A stretch of DNA of 64,000 nt from Terriglobia bacterium (GCA_020072655.1 JAIQGH010000030.1:1-64000), one strand, 5' to 3'; positions 40,187-48,935 are shown, counted from the first letter of the stretch. Notes: a model not told the origin generated them from the letters alone. A program made the numbers and translations.

Positions 40187-42174
40187 ACGAGGACTCCTTC
40201 CACTTCGGCGAAGAGCTGCTCATCCCTGAAAAGATTCTGTTGCGCCGAGCCGGAGGGACATGCCGCCACGCAGCTCCCGCAGCCTTTGCACAGGGCTTCG
40301 TTCAAAACCGCGACTTTCTTTTCTGTATCGAAATGGATCGCGCTGTAGGGACACATGCCGATACAGACGTGACAACCGGAGCAAAGTTCCTCATCGATCC
40401 AGGCGGTGTTGGGCTCCATTTCGACGAATCCCTTGTCGATGTGCGCCATGCACTGTGCGGCGGCGGCGCCCGCCTGGGCGACGGTGTCGGGAATATCTTT
40501 GGGGCCCTGGTTGCATCCCGCGAGGAAGATGCCGTCCGTGAACGTGTCGACCGGGGCCAGCTTCGGATGGCGCTCGAGGAACCAACCCTCCGCCGAGCAA
40601 CCGAGGTTGAAAAGGCGCCGCACTTCCTGCTGGTCCGCCTGCGGTTCGAGGCCCGTCGAGAGCACAACCATGTCCACGGGGATGCGCCGAATGATGCCGA
40701 GCAGCGTATCTTCCACGCGCAGGATCATCTTGCCTTCCTCGGCGGGCGATTGTGCCCAGCCGCTTACTTCCGCCACCTTGCCGCGGATAAAGCTGACGCC
40801 TTCGTCCAGAACGCGCTTGTAGAATTCCTCGAAGCCTTTGCCCGGCGTGCGCATGTCGATATAGAAGTTGTAAAGGTGTGCGCCGGTCTTCTCCTTGAGC
40901 AGGTGGGCGAGCTTGAGCGAGTACATGCAGCAGACGCGCGAGCAGTACTTGTTGGTGTTCTCATCGCGCGAGCCGATGCAGTGCAGAATGCCGATGGACT
41001 CCGGGCGCCGGCCGTCGCGCAGAATGACCTGCCCGAGCGTCGGCCCGGAGGCATTCACCAGGCGCTCGATCTCCAGGCTGGTGTAAACGTTGGGGAATTT
41101 GCCGTAGCCGTACTGCGGCAGGCGGCGCGGATCGAAGGTCTTGAAGCCCGTGGCCATGATGATCGTGCCCACCTCGAGCTCGACCTCCTCCACCTTCTGA
41201 GTGAAATCGATGGCGTTGCGATCGCCGCACTTCTCGACGCAACCCTTCGGGCACTTGTGCGACTTGAACTCGATGCAGGTGGCGGAATCGATCAGCGGGA
41301 TGGAAGGCACGGCCTGCGGGAAAGACATGTAGATGGGCTTGCGCTTCCCCAGACCCAGGTCAAACTCGTTCGGGTACTTGCCCTCCTTATAGACGCATTC
41401 CTCGATGCACTCCCCGCAGCCCACGCACTTGGCTTCGTCGATGTAGCGGGGGTACTTCTTCACCTTGACTTTGAAGTTCCCCACGAACCCGCTCACCTCG
41501 CTGACCTCCGAGAGGCTGTAGAGGTGAATGTTGGAGCTCTGCTTTACCGCCGTCATCTTGGGCGTGAGGATGCAGGCCGCACAGTCGAGCGTCGGAAACG
41601 TCTTGTCGAACTGCGCCATGTGGCCGCCGATGGAGGGCTCGCGCTCGACCAGGTAGACCTGCTTGCCGGCGCTCGCCAGCGTCAGCGCCGCATGGATGCC
41701 GGCGATGCCGCCCCCCACAATCAGCACGTTGGGGTTGACCGGGAAGCGGCGCGGCTCGAGTTCCTCGTGCCAGACCGCCCGCAGCACGGCCGCCTTCACC
41801 AGCGCCTTGGACTTCTCCGTGGCGGCAATCGGGTCTTCGCTCACCCAGGACACGTGCTCGCGCAGGTTGACCATGTGGAAGAGATAGGGATTCTGCCCGG
41901 CATTCGCCGTGGTCTTGCGGAAGGTCAGCTCGTGCAGGTGCGGCGAGCACGACGCCACCACGACGCGGTTCAGCTTGAGATCTTTGACGTCCTTGACGAT
42001 CAGCTCCTGGCCGGGGTCCGAGCACATATACTTGTACTCGCGCGAGACGATAACCCCCGGAAGTTTGCCGGCATACTCCGCCAAGGCGTTTACATCTACC
42101 TTGCCGGCGATGTTCGTGCCGCAATGGCAGACGTAGACTCCGATCCTTGCGTTGTGGTTTCCGTTGCCCTTCAT
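40183..42174 (-). CDS. hdrA: CoB--CoM heterodisulfide reductase-like subunit HdrA
   Basis: The protein has 663 residues. An N-terminal Cys motif (VYVCHCGTNIAG) is followed by the FAD-binding loop VLIVGGGIAGIHAALTLA at about residue 148, GHMAQFDKTFPTLDCAACI, and an internal cluster site KCVGCGECIEEC with KSHKCPKGCVEKCG. The C-terminus holds two [4Fe-4S] ferredoxin motifs (CSGCHVCIGMC, CKGCGSCVAAC). HdrA carries the bifurcating flavin in Hdr-type complexes, splitting electron pairs between a low-potential carrier such as ferredoxin and a high-potential disulfide. Bacteria with this set use related substrates that are not known here. It is directly followed by mvhD. Confidence 0.94.
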   Translation of the reverse strand: MKGNGNHNARIGVYVCHCGTNIAGKVDVNALAEYAGKLPGVIVSREYKYMCSDPGQELIVKDVKDLKLNRVVVASCSPHLHELTFRKTTANAGQNPYLFHMVNLREHVSWVSEDPIAATEKSKALVKAAVLRAVWHEELEPRRFPVNPNVLIVGGGIAGIHAALTLASAGKQVYLVEREPSIGGHMAQFDKTFPTLDCAACILTPKMTAVKQSSNIHLYSLSEVSEVSGFVGNFKVKVKKYPRYIDEAKCVGCGECIEECVYKEGKYPNEFDLGLGKRKPIYMSFPQAVPSIPLIDSATCIEFKSHKCPKGCVEKCGDRNAIDFTQKVEEVELEVGTIIMATGFKTFDPRRLPQYGYGKFPNVYTSLEIERLVNASGPTLGQVILRDGRRPESIGILHCIGSRDENTNKYCSRVCCMYSLKLAHLLKEKTGAHLYNFYIDMRTPGKGFEEFYKRVLDEGVSFIRGKVAEVSGWAQSPAEEGKMILRVEDTLLGIIRRIPVDMVVLSTGLEPQADQQEVRRLFNLGCSAEGWFLERHPKLAPVDTFTDGIFLAGCNQGPKDIPDTVAQAGAAAAQCMAHIDKGFVEMEPNTAWIDEELCSGCHVCIGMCPYSAIHFDTEKKVAVLNEALCKGCGSCVAACPSGSAQQNLFRDEQLFAEVEGVLV

Positions 42175-42227
42175 GGCTGTGTCCTTTCCACGTTCAGTTA
42201 GCTCGCGCTGGGTTTCCCGTTCTTCAT

Positions 42228-42295
42228 GGTCATTCTGAGCCCTTCGCTTGTCATGCTGAGCAGAGCGAAGAATCTGCAGATTCCGCTCAGGGTGA
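42228..42295. repeat. CTGAGC/GCGAAG dispersed repeat before hdrA
   Basis: GTCATTCTGAGCCCTTCGC and GTCATGCTGAGCAGAGCG with GAAGAATCTGCAG and CCGCTCAGGGTGAG form an imperfect inverted structure in the 126-base spacer between the membrane Fe-S gene and hdrA. The same family occurs at 39570-39720. Confidence 0.7.
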
Positions 42296-42300
42296 GAAGC

Positions 42301-44346
42301 TCACGCAGCCCTCTTCTGGACGACTTCCGCTGCCTCCCCAATAACGGCTTCTGCCACCAGGTCGGTCAAATCCTTGACGATGATCCGGCCTTCCAGCCCG
42401 GTCGTCTTCAATGCATCCGTGAACATCACAAAGTCTTTCGGGCAGGCAACGACGAGCATCTCGACGCCCGCGAGTGCCGCCGCTTCGCGGACTCTGCTCT
42501 CGCTGGGGCGCGACTGGGCTTCGCCGATCTCTTCCATCCACACACGCCCGCCGCCCCCGCCACAGCAGAAGCTGTCGCGGCGCGAGCGCGGCATCTCTCG
42601 CAAATCCACGCCCAGCGCTTTCAGCACCTTGCGGGGCGCTTCGTAGACCCCGTTATACCGGCCTAGATAGCACGGGTCGTGATAGGTCACGCGGTGGGAA
42701 AGTTTGCGCGCGACCTTTAGCCGTCCGCGCTCGAGCAAGTCGGCCAGCAGCTCCGTGTGATGGCGGATCGGATGCCTACCGTGGTTGAGCTCCGGATACT
42801 CGTTCTTGAACGTGTTGTAGACGTGCGGGTCCGTCGAAAAGATGTTGTTGAACTTGGCCTTCTCGAGGGCAGCCATATTCTTCTCGCGAAGCAGCTCAAA
42901 CAGACCCTCTTCGCCAGCCCGGCGGGCATCGTTGCCGGTATTGCGCTCCGCCTCGTAGAGAATGCCGTAATCTACCTCCGCGACCCGCAACACGCGCGCT
43001 AACGATCGGGTCGTCTCCTGCAGCGCCGGGTGGTAGCAGGCATACTCGCCCAAAAACCACAGCCACTCGACGGGCTCCTTGCGGGCATCTTTGGGCTTGA
43101 AGTCAAGACCCTGAGTCCACACCGCGCGCTTGCGCTCCGACTGGCCGAAGGAGTTGCCGTAGCGCTGAAGGTTACTGAACGCTTCCTGAAGACGCGCGTC
43201 CACTTCCCCGCGCTCCACCAACCGTCGTCGCAGGTCCACCATGATGGAGAGATGTTCGTTTAGGACCGGACAGTGCTCGACGCAGGAGAGGCAGGTCGTA
43301 CAGGACCAAAGTTCCGCAGGCGCGATCAGGCCGCCGAGCAGCGCTGGCTCGCCACCGTCGGTCGCCGCCCGGGCCTTTTTGAGTAACGCGGGGCCGTACT
43401 GGAGCAATTGCACCTTCAGGTTGTGAACCAACTGGCGCGGCGAGCACGGTTCACCCACTTGGAAACTCGGGCAGGCGCGTTCGCAGCGCCCGCACTCCGC
43501 GCAGGCGAAGGCAGAGAGCAGTTCGCGCCACGTAAACTCCTCCAACCGTTCAGCACCGAGTCGTTGACCTTCCGGGGCGGGAGCGGGCAAACGACCCGGC
43601 GGATCAAGCCGGCTGAAGAAGGCGCCGAATGGCGAAGCCAGCAGGTGCAGGTGCTTCGAGTAAGGCAGGTAGGCAAGGAAGAAAAGAACAATCAGCACGT
43701 GCGCCCACCAAAAAACGTGAGAGAGCGCTTGAGCATTCGTTCGCAGGGTTTCTGACCGCGCGAACCAATCCGCCAAACCCCATGCAAACGGCAACCAGAC
43801 CTTGCTCTCGGCGGGCGACGCGACAATGCGGAAGCTCGACGCTCCCAAGTAGGTCACCATCAACGCTGCAATCAGGATGTTCACCAGCGTCGCATCCCAG
43901 GTCAATTGGAGCCCCGCCGGACGAAGCACGAAACGCCGGAAGGAAGTAACGGCCAGCGCGATCAACACGAGCGCCGCGAAGACATCGATCACCGGCGCGA
44001 CGTAGCGGTTTACTTCCAAGCTGGGCACATGGATGCCCGGCAAGAGGCCCTGAAGCAGCATGCTGCTGGTGGCCAGCAGGAAAACGAGAAAGCCGTAGAA
44101 AATCAGCACGTGCGGGATACCCACCAGCGGCTCATCGAGCAGGCGTCGCTGGCCCAGCACGTGTACCAAAACCTGCTTGATCCTCTCGGGGATCCGGTCC
44201 CAGCGTTTTTCCGACCGGCCCAGCCTGAGCAAGCGAATGAGGAACGTCACCCGCCACGCAAACAAGCCCACAGCGGTCAGAAATACCACCCAGAGGATTG
44301 CCCAGCCGGGCACCGGACCGAGTTGAGCGCTTGTAGGAACCATCAA
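42301..44346 (-). CDS. Membrane-bound Fe-S oxidoreductase (HdrDE-like) linked to EtfAB
   Basis: The protein has 681 residues. The N-terminal 250 residues hold about six membrane helices with several His, as in nitrate-reductase-gamma/HdrE-like cytochrome b domains. Two ferredoxin motifs follow (CAECGRCERACPSF, CTTCLSCVEHCPVL), then two CCG-type domains: HDPCYLGRYNG with SFCCGGGGGRVWM, and the first part with YACYHP. The combination is typical of bacterial ETF:quinone-type oxidoreductases that pass electrons from EtfAB to menaquinone or back. Its start codon overlaps the etfA stop by four bases, so the partnership with the flavoprotein is strongly implied. Confidence 0.9.
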   Translation of the reverse strand: MMVPTSAQLGPVPGWAILWVVFLTAVGLFAWRVTFLIRLLRLGRSEKRWDRIPERIKQVLVHVLGQRRLLDEPLVGIPHVLIFYGFLVFLLATSSMLLQGLLPGIHVPSLEVNRYVAPVIDVFAALVLIALAVTSFRRFVLRPAGLQLTWDATLVNILIAALMVTYLGASSFRIVASPAESKVWLPFAWGLADWFARSETLRTNAQALSHVFWWAHVLIVLFFLAYLPYSKHLHLLASPFGAFFSRLDPPGRLPAPAPEGQRLGAERLEEFTWRELLSAFACAECGRCERACPSFQVGEPCSPRQLVHNLKVQLLQYGPALLKKARAATDGGEPALLGGLIAPAELWSCTTCLSCVEHCPVLNEHLSIMVDLRRRLVERGEVDARLQEAFSNLQRYGNSFGQSERKRAVWTQGLDFKPKDARKEPVEWLWFLGEYACYHPALQETTRSLARVLRVAEVDYGILYEAERNTGNDARRAGEEGLFELLREKNMAALEKAKFNNIFSTDPHVYNTFKNEYPELNHGRHPIRHHTELLADLLERGRLKVARKLSHRVTYHDPCYLGRYNGVYEAPRKVLKALGVDLREMPRSRRDSFCCGGGGGRVWMEEIGEAQSRPSESRVREAAALAGVEMLVVACPKDFVMFTDALKTTGLEGRIIVKDLTDLVAEAVIGEAAEVVQKRAA

Positions 44347-45332
44347 CTTGCTTTCTTCAAACCTTGCTTGCGAGCTTCTTCCGTCAGCATTGGGATCAAT
44401 TCAACCACGTCCGTGACCGCGCCATAATGGGCAGCCCCGAAGATAGGAGCCTTCGGGTCGGTGTTGACAGCGACGATCAATTCCGACTGCTTCATGCCTT
44501 CCAGGTGCTCAGGCGCCCCGCTGATACCCAACGCCAGGTACAGTTTCGGCTTCACGGTCATTCCGGACTTGCCGACCTGTCGCGTAAGGGGCAGCCACCC
44601 CTGGTCAATCACCGGCCGCGACGCACAGACCGCGCCGCCGAGCGCTTCCGCAAGCTCTCCCGCGAGAGGAAGATTGTCGGCGTTCTGGATTCCCCGTCCC
44701 ACCGCCACCAGGATAGGCACCTTGGTGATGTCCACATCGCCGGAGGGAGGCTCGATCAGCCTGTGGAAGGTGATGCGCGATACGGGAAGGTCTGCCGGCA
44801 AAGTAAGTTCGCGGACCTCGGGGCGTCCCGACGGCTGGTCTGCAGGTTTGGCGAAGGAACCCGGCACGACGGCTACCAGCGTCGTGGCTGAAGAGAGGGC
44901 CACTTCCACAAAAAGCTTGCCGCCGTAAATCTGGCAGGTGGCCAGGAGTTGGCTCGCGCGCAGATCGAGGCGCGTGCAGCTATCGAGGCAGGCGAATCCC
45001 GTGCGCGCCGACAGGACGCTCAGCAGGTCCAGGCCCACCGACGTGCTGCCCATGAGCACGAGCCGGGGTGGCGCTTCCTTCAGCGCGGCCTCGATCGCCC
45101 CGCCATAAGCCTCGGGCGTGAACTCCCGGAACTCCGGACGCCGCGCCAGCAAGATGAGGTCGGCGGCGGCGAGGGAATTGATTTGGTTCCTCTCGTCATC
45201 GGTTAGGAGCAAGGCCACCAGCTTGCCGCCCGTTGCGTGCGCCAACTCGCGCCCCTTGCCGACGGTTTCTAGCGTGCTCTCACTCAATTGCCCGCGCGCG
45301 TGTTCAGCGACGACCCAGACATCGTTGCTCAT
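44343..45332 (-). CDS. etfA: Electron transfer flavoprotein alpha subunit
   Basis: The protein has 329 residues. The C-terminal FAD domain has ILVAVGRGIQNADNLPLAGELA, VCASRPVIDQGWLPLTRQVG, KPKLYLALGISGAPEHLEGM and VAVNTDPKAPIFGAAHYG, the standard EtfA signature. It receives electrons from acyl-CoA dehydrogenases or other flavoenzymes. etfB is three bases upstream and the membrane Fe-S gene overlaps its stop. Whether this Etf is a bifurcating type needs the AMP/second-FAD site, which sits in the beta subunit. Confidence 0.95.
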   Translation of the reverse strand: MSNDVWVVAEHARGQLSESTLETVGKGRELAHATGGKLVALLLTDDERNQINSLAAADLILLARRPEFREFTPEAYGGAIEAALKEAPPRLVLMGSTSVGLDLLSVLSARTGFACLDSCTRLDLRASQLLATCQIYGGKLFVEVALSSATTLVAVVPGSFAKPADQPSGRPEVRELTLPADLPVSRITFHRLIEPPSGDVDITKVPILVAVGRGIQNADNLPLAGELAEALGGAVCASRPVIDQGWLPLTRQVGKSGMTVKPKLYLALGISGAPEHLEGMKQSELIVAVNTDPKAPIFGAAHYGAVTDVVELIPMLTEEARKQGLKKAS

Positions 45333-45335
45333 ATC

Positions 45336-46100
45336 TCACCTTGTCACGCGACGTTCCGACAGCAGGTTGACGATCTGGCGCGCGATTTCCTCCGCGCTTC
45401 CGGAAAGCATTGCCGCTCCCGCCCCCTCTTCCGGCTTGTACATGCGCTCGACACTTACAGGCTCTTCCGACGCCGGCTCGGCTTCCTGCTCTTCGACCTG
45501 GGCTGTTTTCATCACCTGGCGAAGGCGGGTCACCGGCACGTAACGAGGCGGCTGCTCAGCAGCTTGGATGCCCAAGACCGCAGGCAGCTTCACACCCAAC
45601 TCCGCAGCAAAGCCGCCGGGGTACTCTTTCTCGACCGTCGCGGCACCGTCTACGAGTTCTACTTTGCGGACCAGACCGACGTACGGCAGGCCGAGATATC
45701 CCGCCAGCAGTCCTCCGACCGAGCCGTCGAGGTCGTCAATCGCCCGCACACCGGTGAGAATCAAATCGAACGGCAAGCCCTTCAGGACCGAAGCGAACAT
45801 TCTCGCCGCAGCGTGGTTGCTGGGCGGCGTCTCCTGCCCCGCAAGGATCATGACAACGCGGTCGGCCCCCTTAGCGAGAGCCGTACACAGGCCGTCCCGG
45901 ACTTCCCCCGTCTCCAAAGAAAAGACTTCAACATGCGCCTGGCTGCGCTCCTTGAGGAGCAGGGCCTCTTCCAGCGCGTGATCATCGGATTCGCTCAGGA
46001 TGTAGCGGATCGAATCGCGGTCGACCGCCCTGCCGCTCGCGTCGATTTCGATGCCTTCCACTAGGTCCGCCACTTGCTTCGTCAGAACCGCAATATTCAT
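45336..46100 (-). CDS. etfB: Electron transfer flavoprotein beta subunit
   Basis: The protein has 254 residues. It begins MNIAVLTKQVADLVEGIE and continues with EEALLLKERSQAHVEVFSLE, ADRVVMILAGQETPPSN, and FDLILTGVRAIDDLDGSVGGLLAGYLG, the usual nucleotide-binding signature. The signature spacing VRAIDDLDGSVGG resembles that of ETFs with a bound second nucleotide, but FAD-versus-AMP cannot be settled by eye. The C-terminus (about 45 residues) is longer and more acidic than normal. It is 14 bases behind the HdrD-like gene. Confidence 0.93.
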   Translation of the reverse strand: MNIAVLTKQVADLVEGIEIDASGRAVDRDSIRYILSESDDHALEEALLLKERSQAHVEVFSLETGEVRDGLCTALAKGADRVVMILAGQETPPSNHAAARMFASVLKGLPFDLILTGVRAIDDLDGSVGGLLAGYLGLPYVGLVRKVELVDGAATVEKEYPGGFAAELGVKLPAVLGIQAAEQPPRYVPVTRLRQVMKTAQVEEQEAEPASEEPVSVERMYKPEEGAGAAMLSGSAEEIARQIVNLLSERRVTR

Positions 46101-46114
46101 GGCCCCGTCCTCCT

Positions 46115-47320
46115 CTACTGGACTTCCATGGACTCGGCCAACAATTCGATGATGTCTCGGACGACGAGCTTCTCTTCGTTCCCCGTCAGCTTGACGGCGT
46201 CTTCGAAGCGCGCCGGTTCAAACGGGCAAGCCACGGCCAGGATTCCCGCGCCCGTCGCCGCTGCCTGCATCACCCGCCGGTCGGCCAGGCGATCCTTCAT
46301 GCGCTCCTGAATAAAGCGATCGAGATAGATCGTGCTGGCCCCGCCCCCACAGCACAAGCTCGATTCGCGGTTCTGGACCATCTCCACCATCTTCAGGCCA
46401 GGAATCGCCCGGAGCAGCAGGCGCGGCTCCTCATAATGATTGGTCTTCCGCCCCAGGCAGCAGGAGTCGTGATAGGTCGCGGTGGTGTTGAGCTTCTTTT
46501 TCAACCGGGGCTTCAACTGATCGAGCCGCTCCGCCAGGAACTGTACGACCGGCTTTACCTTGTAGCGCCCGCCCAGAGCGGGATAGATGTTGAGCAGCGT
46601 GCGGTAAGAGTGCGGGTCGGTCATGATGATTTCACGGAACTTGTACTTCCCCAGAATTTCGATGTTGCGCTCGATGAGCATCTCGAACAGTCCACGCTCG
46701 CCGGCCAACCACTCGCAGTCCCCGAGGCAGCGTTCCTCATGACCCAGGATGGCGAAGTCCACGCCCAGCGCGTTCAGGATGCGCGCCAGCAGCTTCGAAA
46801 TCTCCTGCCCACGGGGCTCGAAGGACGGATAGCATTCCACAATCCAGAGCACATCCACGGGCCGGCGCAGCTGCGAGATAATCGGCACCGGAACGCCGGC
46901 TGTTTTCGCCCAGTCGGCGCGCTTCTTGGGGGAGATCCCCATGGGGTTGCCATAGAGGTAGGTGTTCTGAAGGGCCTTCTGGAGATCCTGATCGAGCGCC
47001 TTGCCCTCGGCCATCACCGCGGCTCGAAGTGCCGGGAATAGCCCGTCGGAGATAGCCAACTGGCTGGGGCAGCGCACCGCACAGGTGTGGCACGATACGC
47101 ACAGCCAGGGCGTGTTGCTCTCGACGACTTCGTTAAACCGGCCTTCCAGCAGCATCTTCACCGCTTTGCGAGGTGCGTAGTCCATGGCCTCGCCCATGGG
47201 GCAGGACCCGCTACACACCCCGCACTGAATGCATTTGCGGAACTTCTCCTCGGCACTGGCTAATTCGGGAAACAGAGGGCCCGGGGTCTCAGGAATGGAG
47301 GGGACCTGAGCGACGCCCAT
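46115..47320 (-). CDS. HdrD-like Fe-S protein (fused HdrC/HdrB architecture)
   Basis: The protein has 401 residues from the ATG at 47320, which has GGGAGG upstream; a longer frame upstream overlaps the hdrB end. The N-terminal HdrC-like part has two cluster motifs, KCIQCGVCSGSCPMG and LCVSCHTCAVRCPSQ. The C-terminal CCG region has VECYPSFEPRG, YHDSCCLGRKTNHYEEPR and SLCCGGGASTIYLDRF, and VACPFEP. Fusion of both parts is the HdrD pattern. It may provide a second disulfide-reducing or electron-relay unit beside HdrBC. Gene order places it between hdrB and etfB. Confidence 0.9.
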   Translation of the reverse strand: MGVAQVPSIPETPGPLFPELASAEEKFRKCIQCGVCSGSCPMGEAMDYAPRKAVKMLLEGRFNEVVESNTPWLCVSCHTCAVRCPSQLAISDGLFPALRAAVMAEGKALDQDLQKALQNTYLYGNPMGISPKKRADWAKTAGVPVPIISQLRRPVDVLWIVECYPSFEPRGQEISKLLARILNALGVDFAILGHEERCLGDCEWLAGERGLFEMLIERNIEILGKYKFREIIMTDPHSYRTLLNIYPALGGRYKVKPVVQFLAERLDQLKPRLKKKLNTTATYHDSCCLGRKTNHYEEPRLLLRAIPGLKMVEMVQNRESSLCCGGGASTIYLDRFIQERMKDRLADRRVMQAAATGAGILAVACPFEPARFEDAVKLTGNEEKLVVRDIIELLAESMEVQ

Positions 47321-47360
47321 GGTAAACCTCCCAGTTCGTCTGCGCGTTGCCCCGGCGGTC

Positions 47361-47834
47361 TCACGCGGCCGCTGGTTCAGGGGCGGCAAAAGCCTTTTCA
47401 CCCACCTCCCACCGGAGCGGAACAAGCAGCTTGTCGAGCCCCAGGGCCTTCCCCGGGAGTCCGAGGGCCATCCCGATCAACTGTGTGAAATAAGGAATCG
47501 GGACCGTGACGTCCTCGCCGTATTGACGCTTAATCTTGCCTTGGTGCGCTTCCAAATTGAGCTGACAGAGCGGGCAGACGGTGACCAGTGCATGGGCATT
47601 GGCGAGCTTGGCCTGATGGAGAAGGATGTAAACCAGCCGATGTCCCACATCCTCGATCGTGCCGGGGAGGGAGCCTCCACAGCAGTGAGCTTTCAACTCA
47701 AAGTCCACCAAGTTGGCGCCCAGGGCGGGGATGAAGGCATCGAAAGCTTCCAGCGAGAACCCCTCACTCAGCGCGTAGGGCCGCGCGATCAGGCAGCCGT
47801 AATAAGGCGCCACGTTCCAGCCGCGCAGGGGCTT
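47361..47834 (-). CDS. hdrB: Heterodisulfide reductase-like subunit HdrB, 3' part (frameshifted)
   Basis: The frame begins at KPLRGWNVAPYYGCLIARP, the standard beginning of the second CCG domain, and continues with ELKAHCCGGSLPG and VTVCPLCQLNLEAHQG, ligands of the non-cubane [4Fe-4S] cluster. An isolated call would start at the GTG at 47813. Adding one G in the AAAGG run (minus strand, near 47836) joins it cleanly to the 5' part as VKGKPLRGWN, so one base is missing. Confidence 0.85.
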   Translation of the reverse strand, partial: KPLRGWNVAPYYGCLIARPYALSEGFSLEAFDAFIPALGANLVDFELKAHCCGGSLPGTIEDVGHRLVYILLHQAKLANAHALVTVCPLCQLNLEAHQGKIKRQYGEDVTVPIPYFTQLIGMALGLPGKALGLDKLLVPLRWEVGEKAFAAPEPAAA

Positions 47835-48232
47835 CCTTTCACGCCGACATCGCGGAGCAGGACCTCCAAAGGGTGGAGGATACGGATCTTGCCTTCGTAG
47901 CGTAGTCCCGCGGTGGCCAGCGCCGCGTCAATCTTTGATCGCATGTCGCTGTAGCGGCCCAAGTAGTCCTGGGTTTTCTTCAGGATCATGTAACAGGCGG
48001 TGCAGGGCGCGACAATCTCCGGGCCGATTTGCTCGGCCATGGCCAGGTTGCGCGCGCCCAGCGCGAAGGCCTGGTATTCGTCAACCGCAATGTAGGTGGT
48101 GGCCCCGCAGCAGTTCCAGTCCGGCAGCTCGCGGAGTTCCAGGCCGAGGGCGGCAAAGACCGCATAAAGAGAGTCTTGGCAATGCCGCGCAAAGCCGTGC
48201 ATGCAGCAGCCGGGAAAATAGGTGTATGCCAT
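47789..48232 (-). CDS. hdrB: Heterodisulfide reductase-like subunit HdrB, 5' part (frameshifted)
   Basis: This frame holds the first CCG domain: YTYFPGCCMHGFARHCQDSL, ELPDWNCCGATTYIAV and IVAPCTACYMILKKTQDYL. HdrB is the disulfide-reducing subunit of Hdr complexes, using two CCG motifs to bind catalytic clusters. The coding sense stops after about residue 129 (LLRDVGVKG); the remaining residues to the stop are out of frame. The intact protein would be about 290 residues. A one-base loss is the simplest explanation. The gene lies 25 bases behind hdrC. Confidence 0.88.
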   Translation of the reverse strand: MAYTYFPGCCMHGFARHCQDSLYAVFAALGLELRELPDWNCCGATTYIAVDEYQAFALGARNLAMAEQIGPEIVAPCTACYMILKKTQDYLGRYSDMRSKIDAALATAGLRYEGKIRILHPLEVLLRDVGVKGSPCAAGTWRLITAA

Positions 48233-48257
48233 GGTTGGGACCCTCTCTCCTCGTCCT

Positions 48258-48935
48258 TCAGGCGGCCTTGGCCGGGGAACAGCAGACTGCCTGCTGCTCG
48301 TCGGCGGTGGACAATGGCGCCACAGTCGCCGGTTTTCGCACCGCGGAGCCGCTCGATTCTATGGAATCCAGAATGCGCAACAAGTCCTCGTTGGCAGCTC
48401 GCGGAATTCGGCTGGCAGCAAGGCACAGGCGGCCGCGCCGCCACAGGCGCAGTCCGAGCGGCCACGACGTGAGCAACTTCAGGGGCGCGGTTCTCAGTAG
48501 CACCTTCAGGACGAGCCAGAATTCGTTGTTGCGCCCGGTTCCCTTCAGCATGTGGATGAATTCCTTCGCCAGGACCGGCACCGGAAATCGCCGCGGGTAG
48601 ATACCTTCCCGGATGGCGATCCGCTTCAGCGCGTACATCACGTCCGTCACCTTGATGCCAGCGGGACACTTGACCGTACACTCATAGCACGACGCGCACA
48701 GCCAGATGGCGAAACTGGTGACCACTTCCTCCTTGAAGCCCTCGCGCACCATCCCGATCAGGCGCCGCGGCGTGTAGTCCATATAGACGGAGACCGGGCA
48801 CGCGCTGCCGCAGGTCCCGCACTGCAGGCAGGAGAAGATTTTCTCCCCGCCTGGTGTGGCGACGACTTCGGCGGCGAGATCTCTCTTCAGGTCTTTCTCA
48901 TATTTGACCTTGCGGAAAAAGGTGGGCTGCGCCAT
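48258..48935 (-). CDS. hdrC: Heterodisulfide reductase-like subunit HdrC
   Basis: The protein has 225 residues from the ATG at 48935, with GGGGAGG upstream; an ATG six codons upstream is less likely. Two [4Fe-4S] motifs are present: SCLQCGTCGSACPVS and LCASCYECTVKCPAG. It passes electrons between HdrA and HdrB. The protein is longer at the C-terminus than archaeal HdrC, ending in an Ala/Ser-rich tail. It is the first gene of the leftward cluster; a region with inverted repeats lies upstream. Confidence 0.92.
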   Translation of the reverse strand: MAQPTFFRKVKYEKDLKRDLAAEVVATPGGEKIFSCLQCGTCGSACPVSVYMDYTPRRLIGMVREGFKEEVVTSFAIWLCASCYECTVKCPAGIKVTDVMYALKRIAIREGIYPRRFPVPVLAKEFIHMLKGTGRNNEFWLVLKVLLRTAPLKLLTSWPLGLRLWRRGRLCLAASRIPRAANEDLLRILDSIESSGSAVRKPATVAPLSTADEQQAVCCSPAKAA

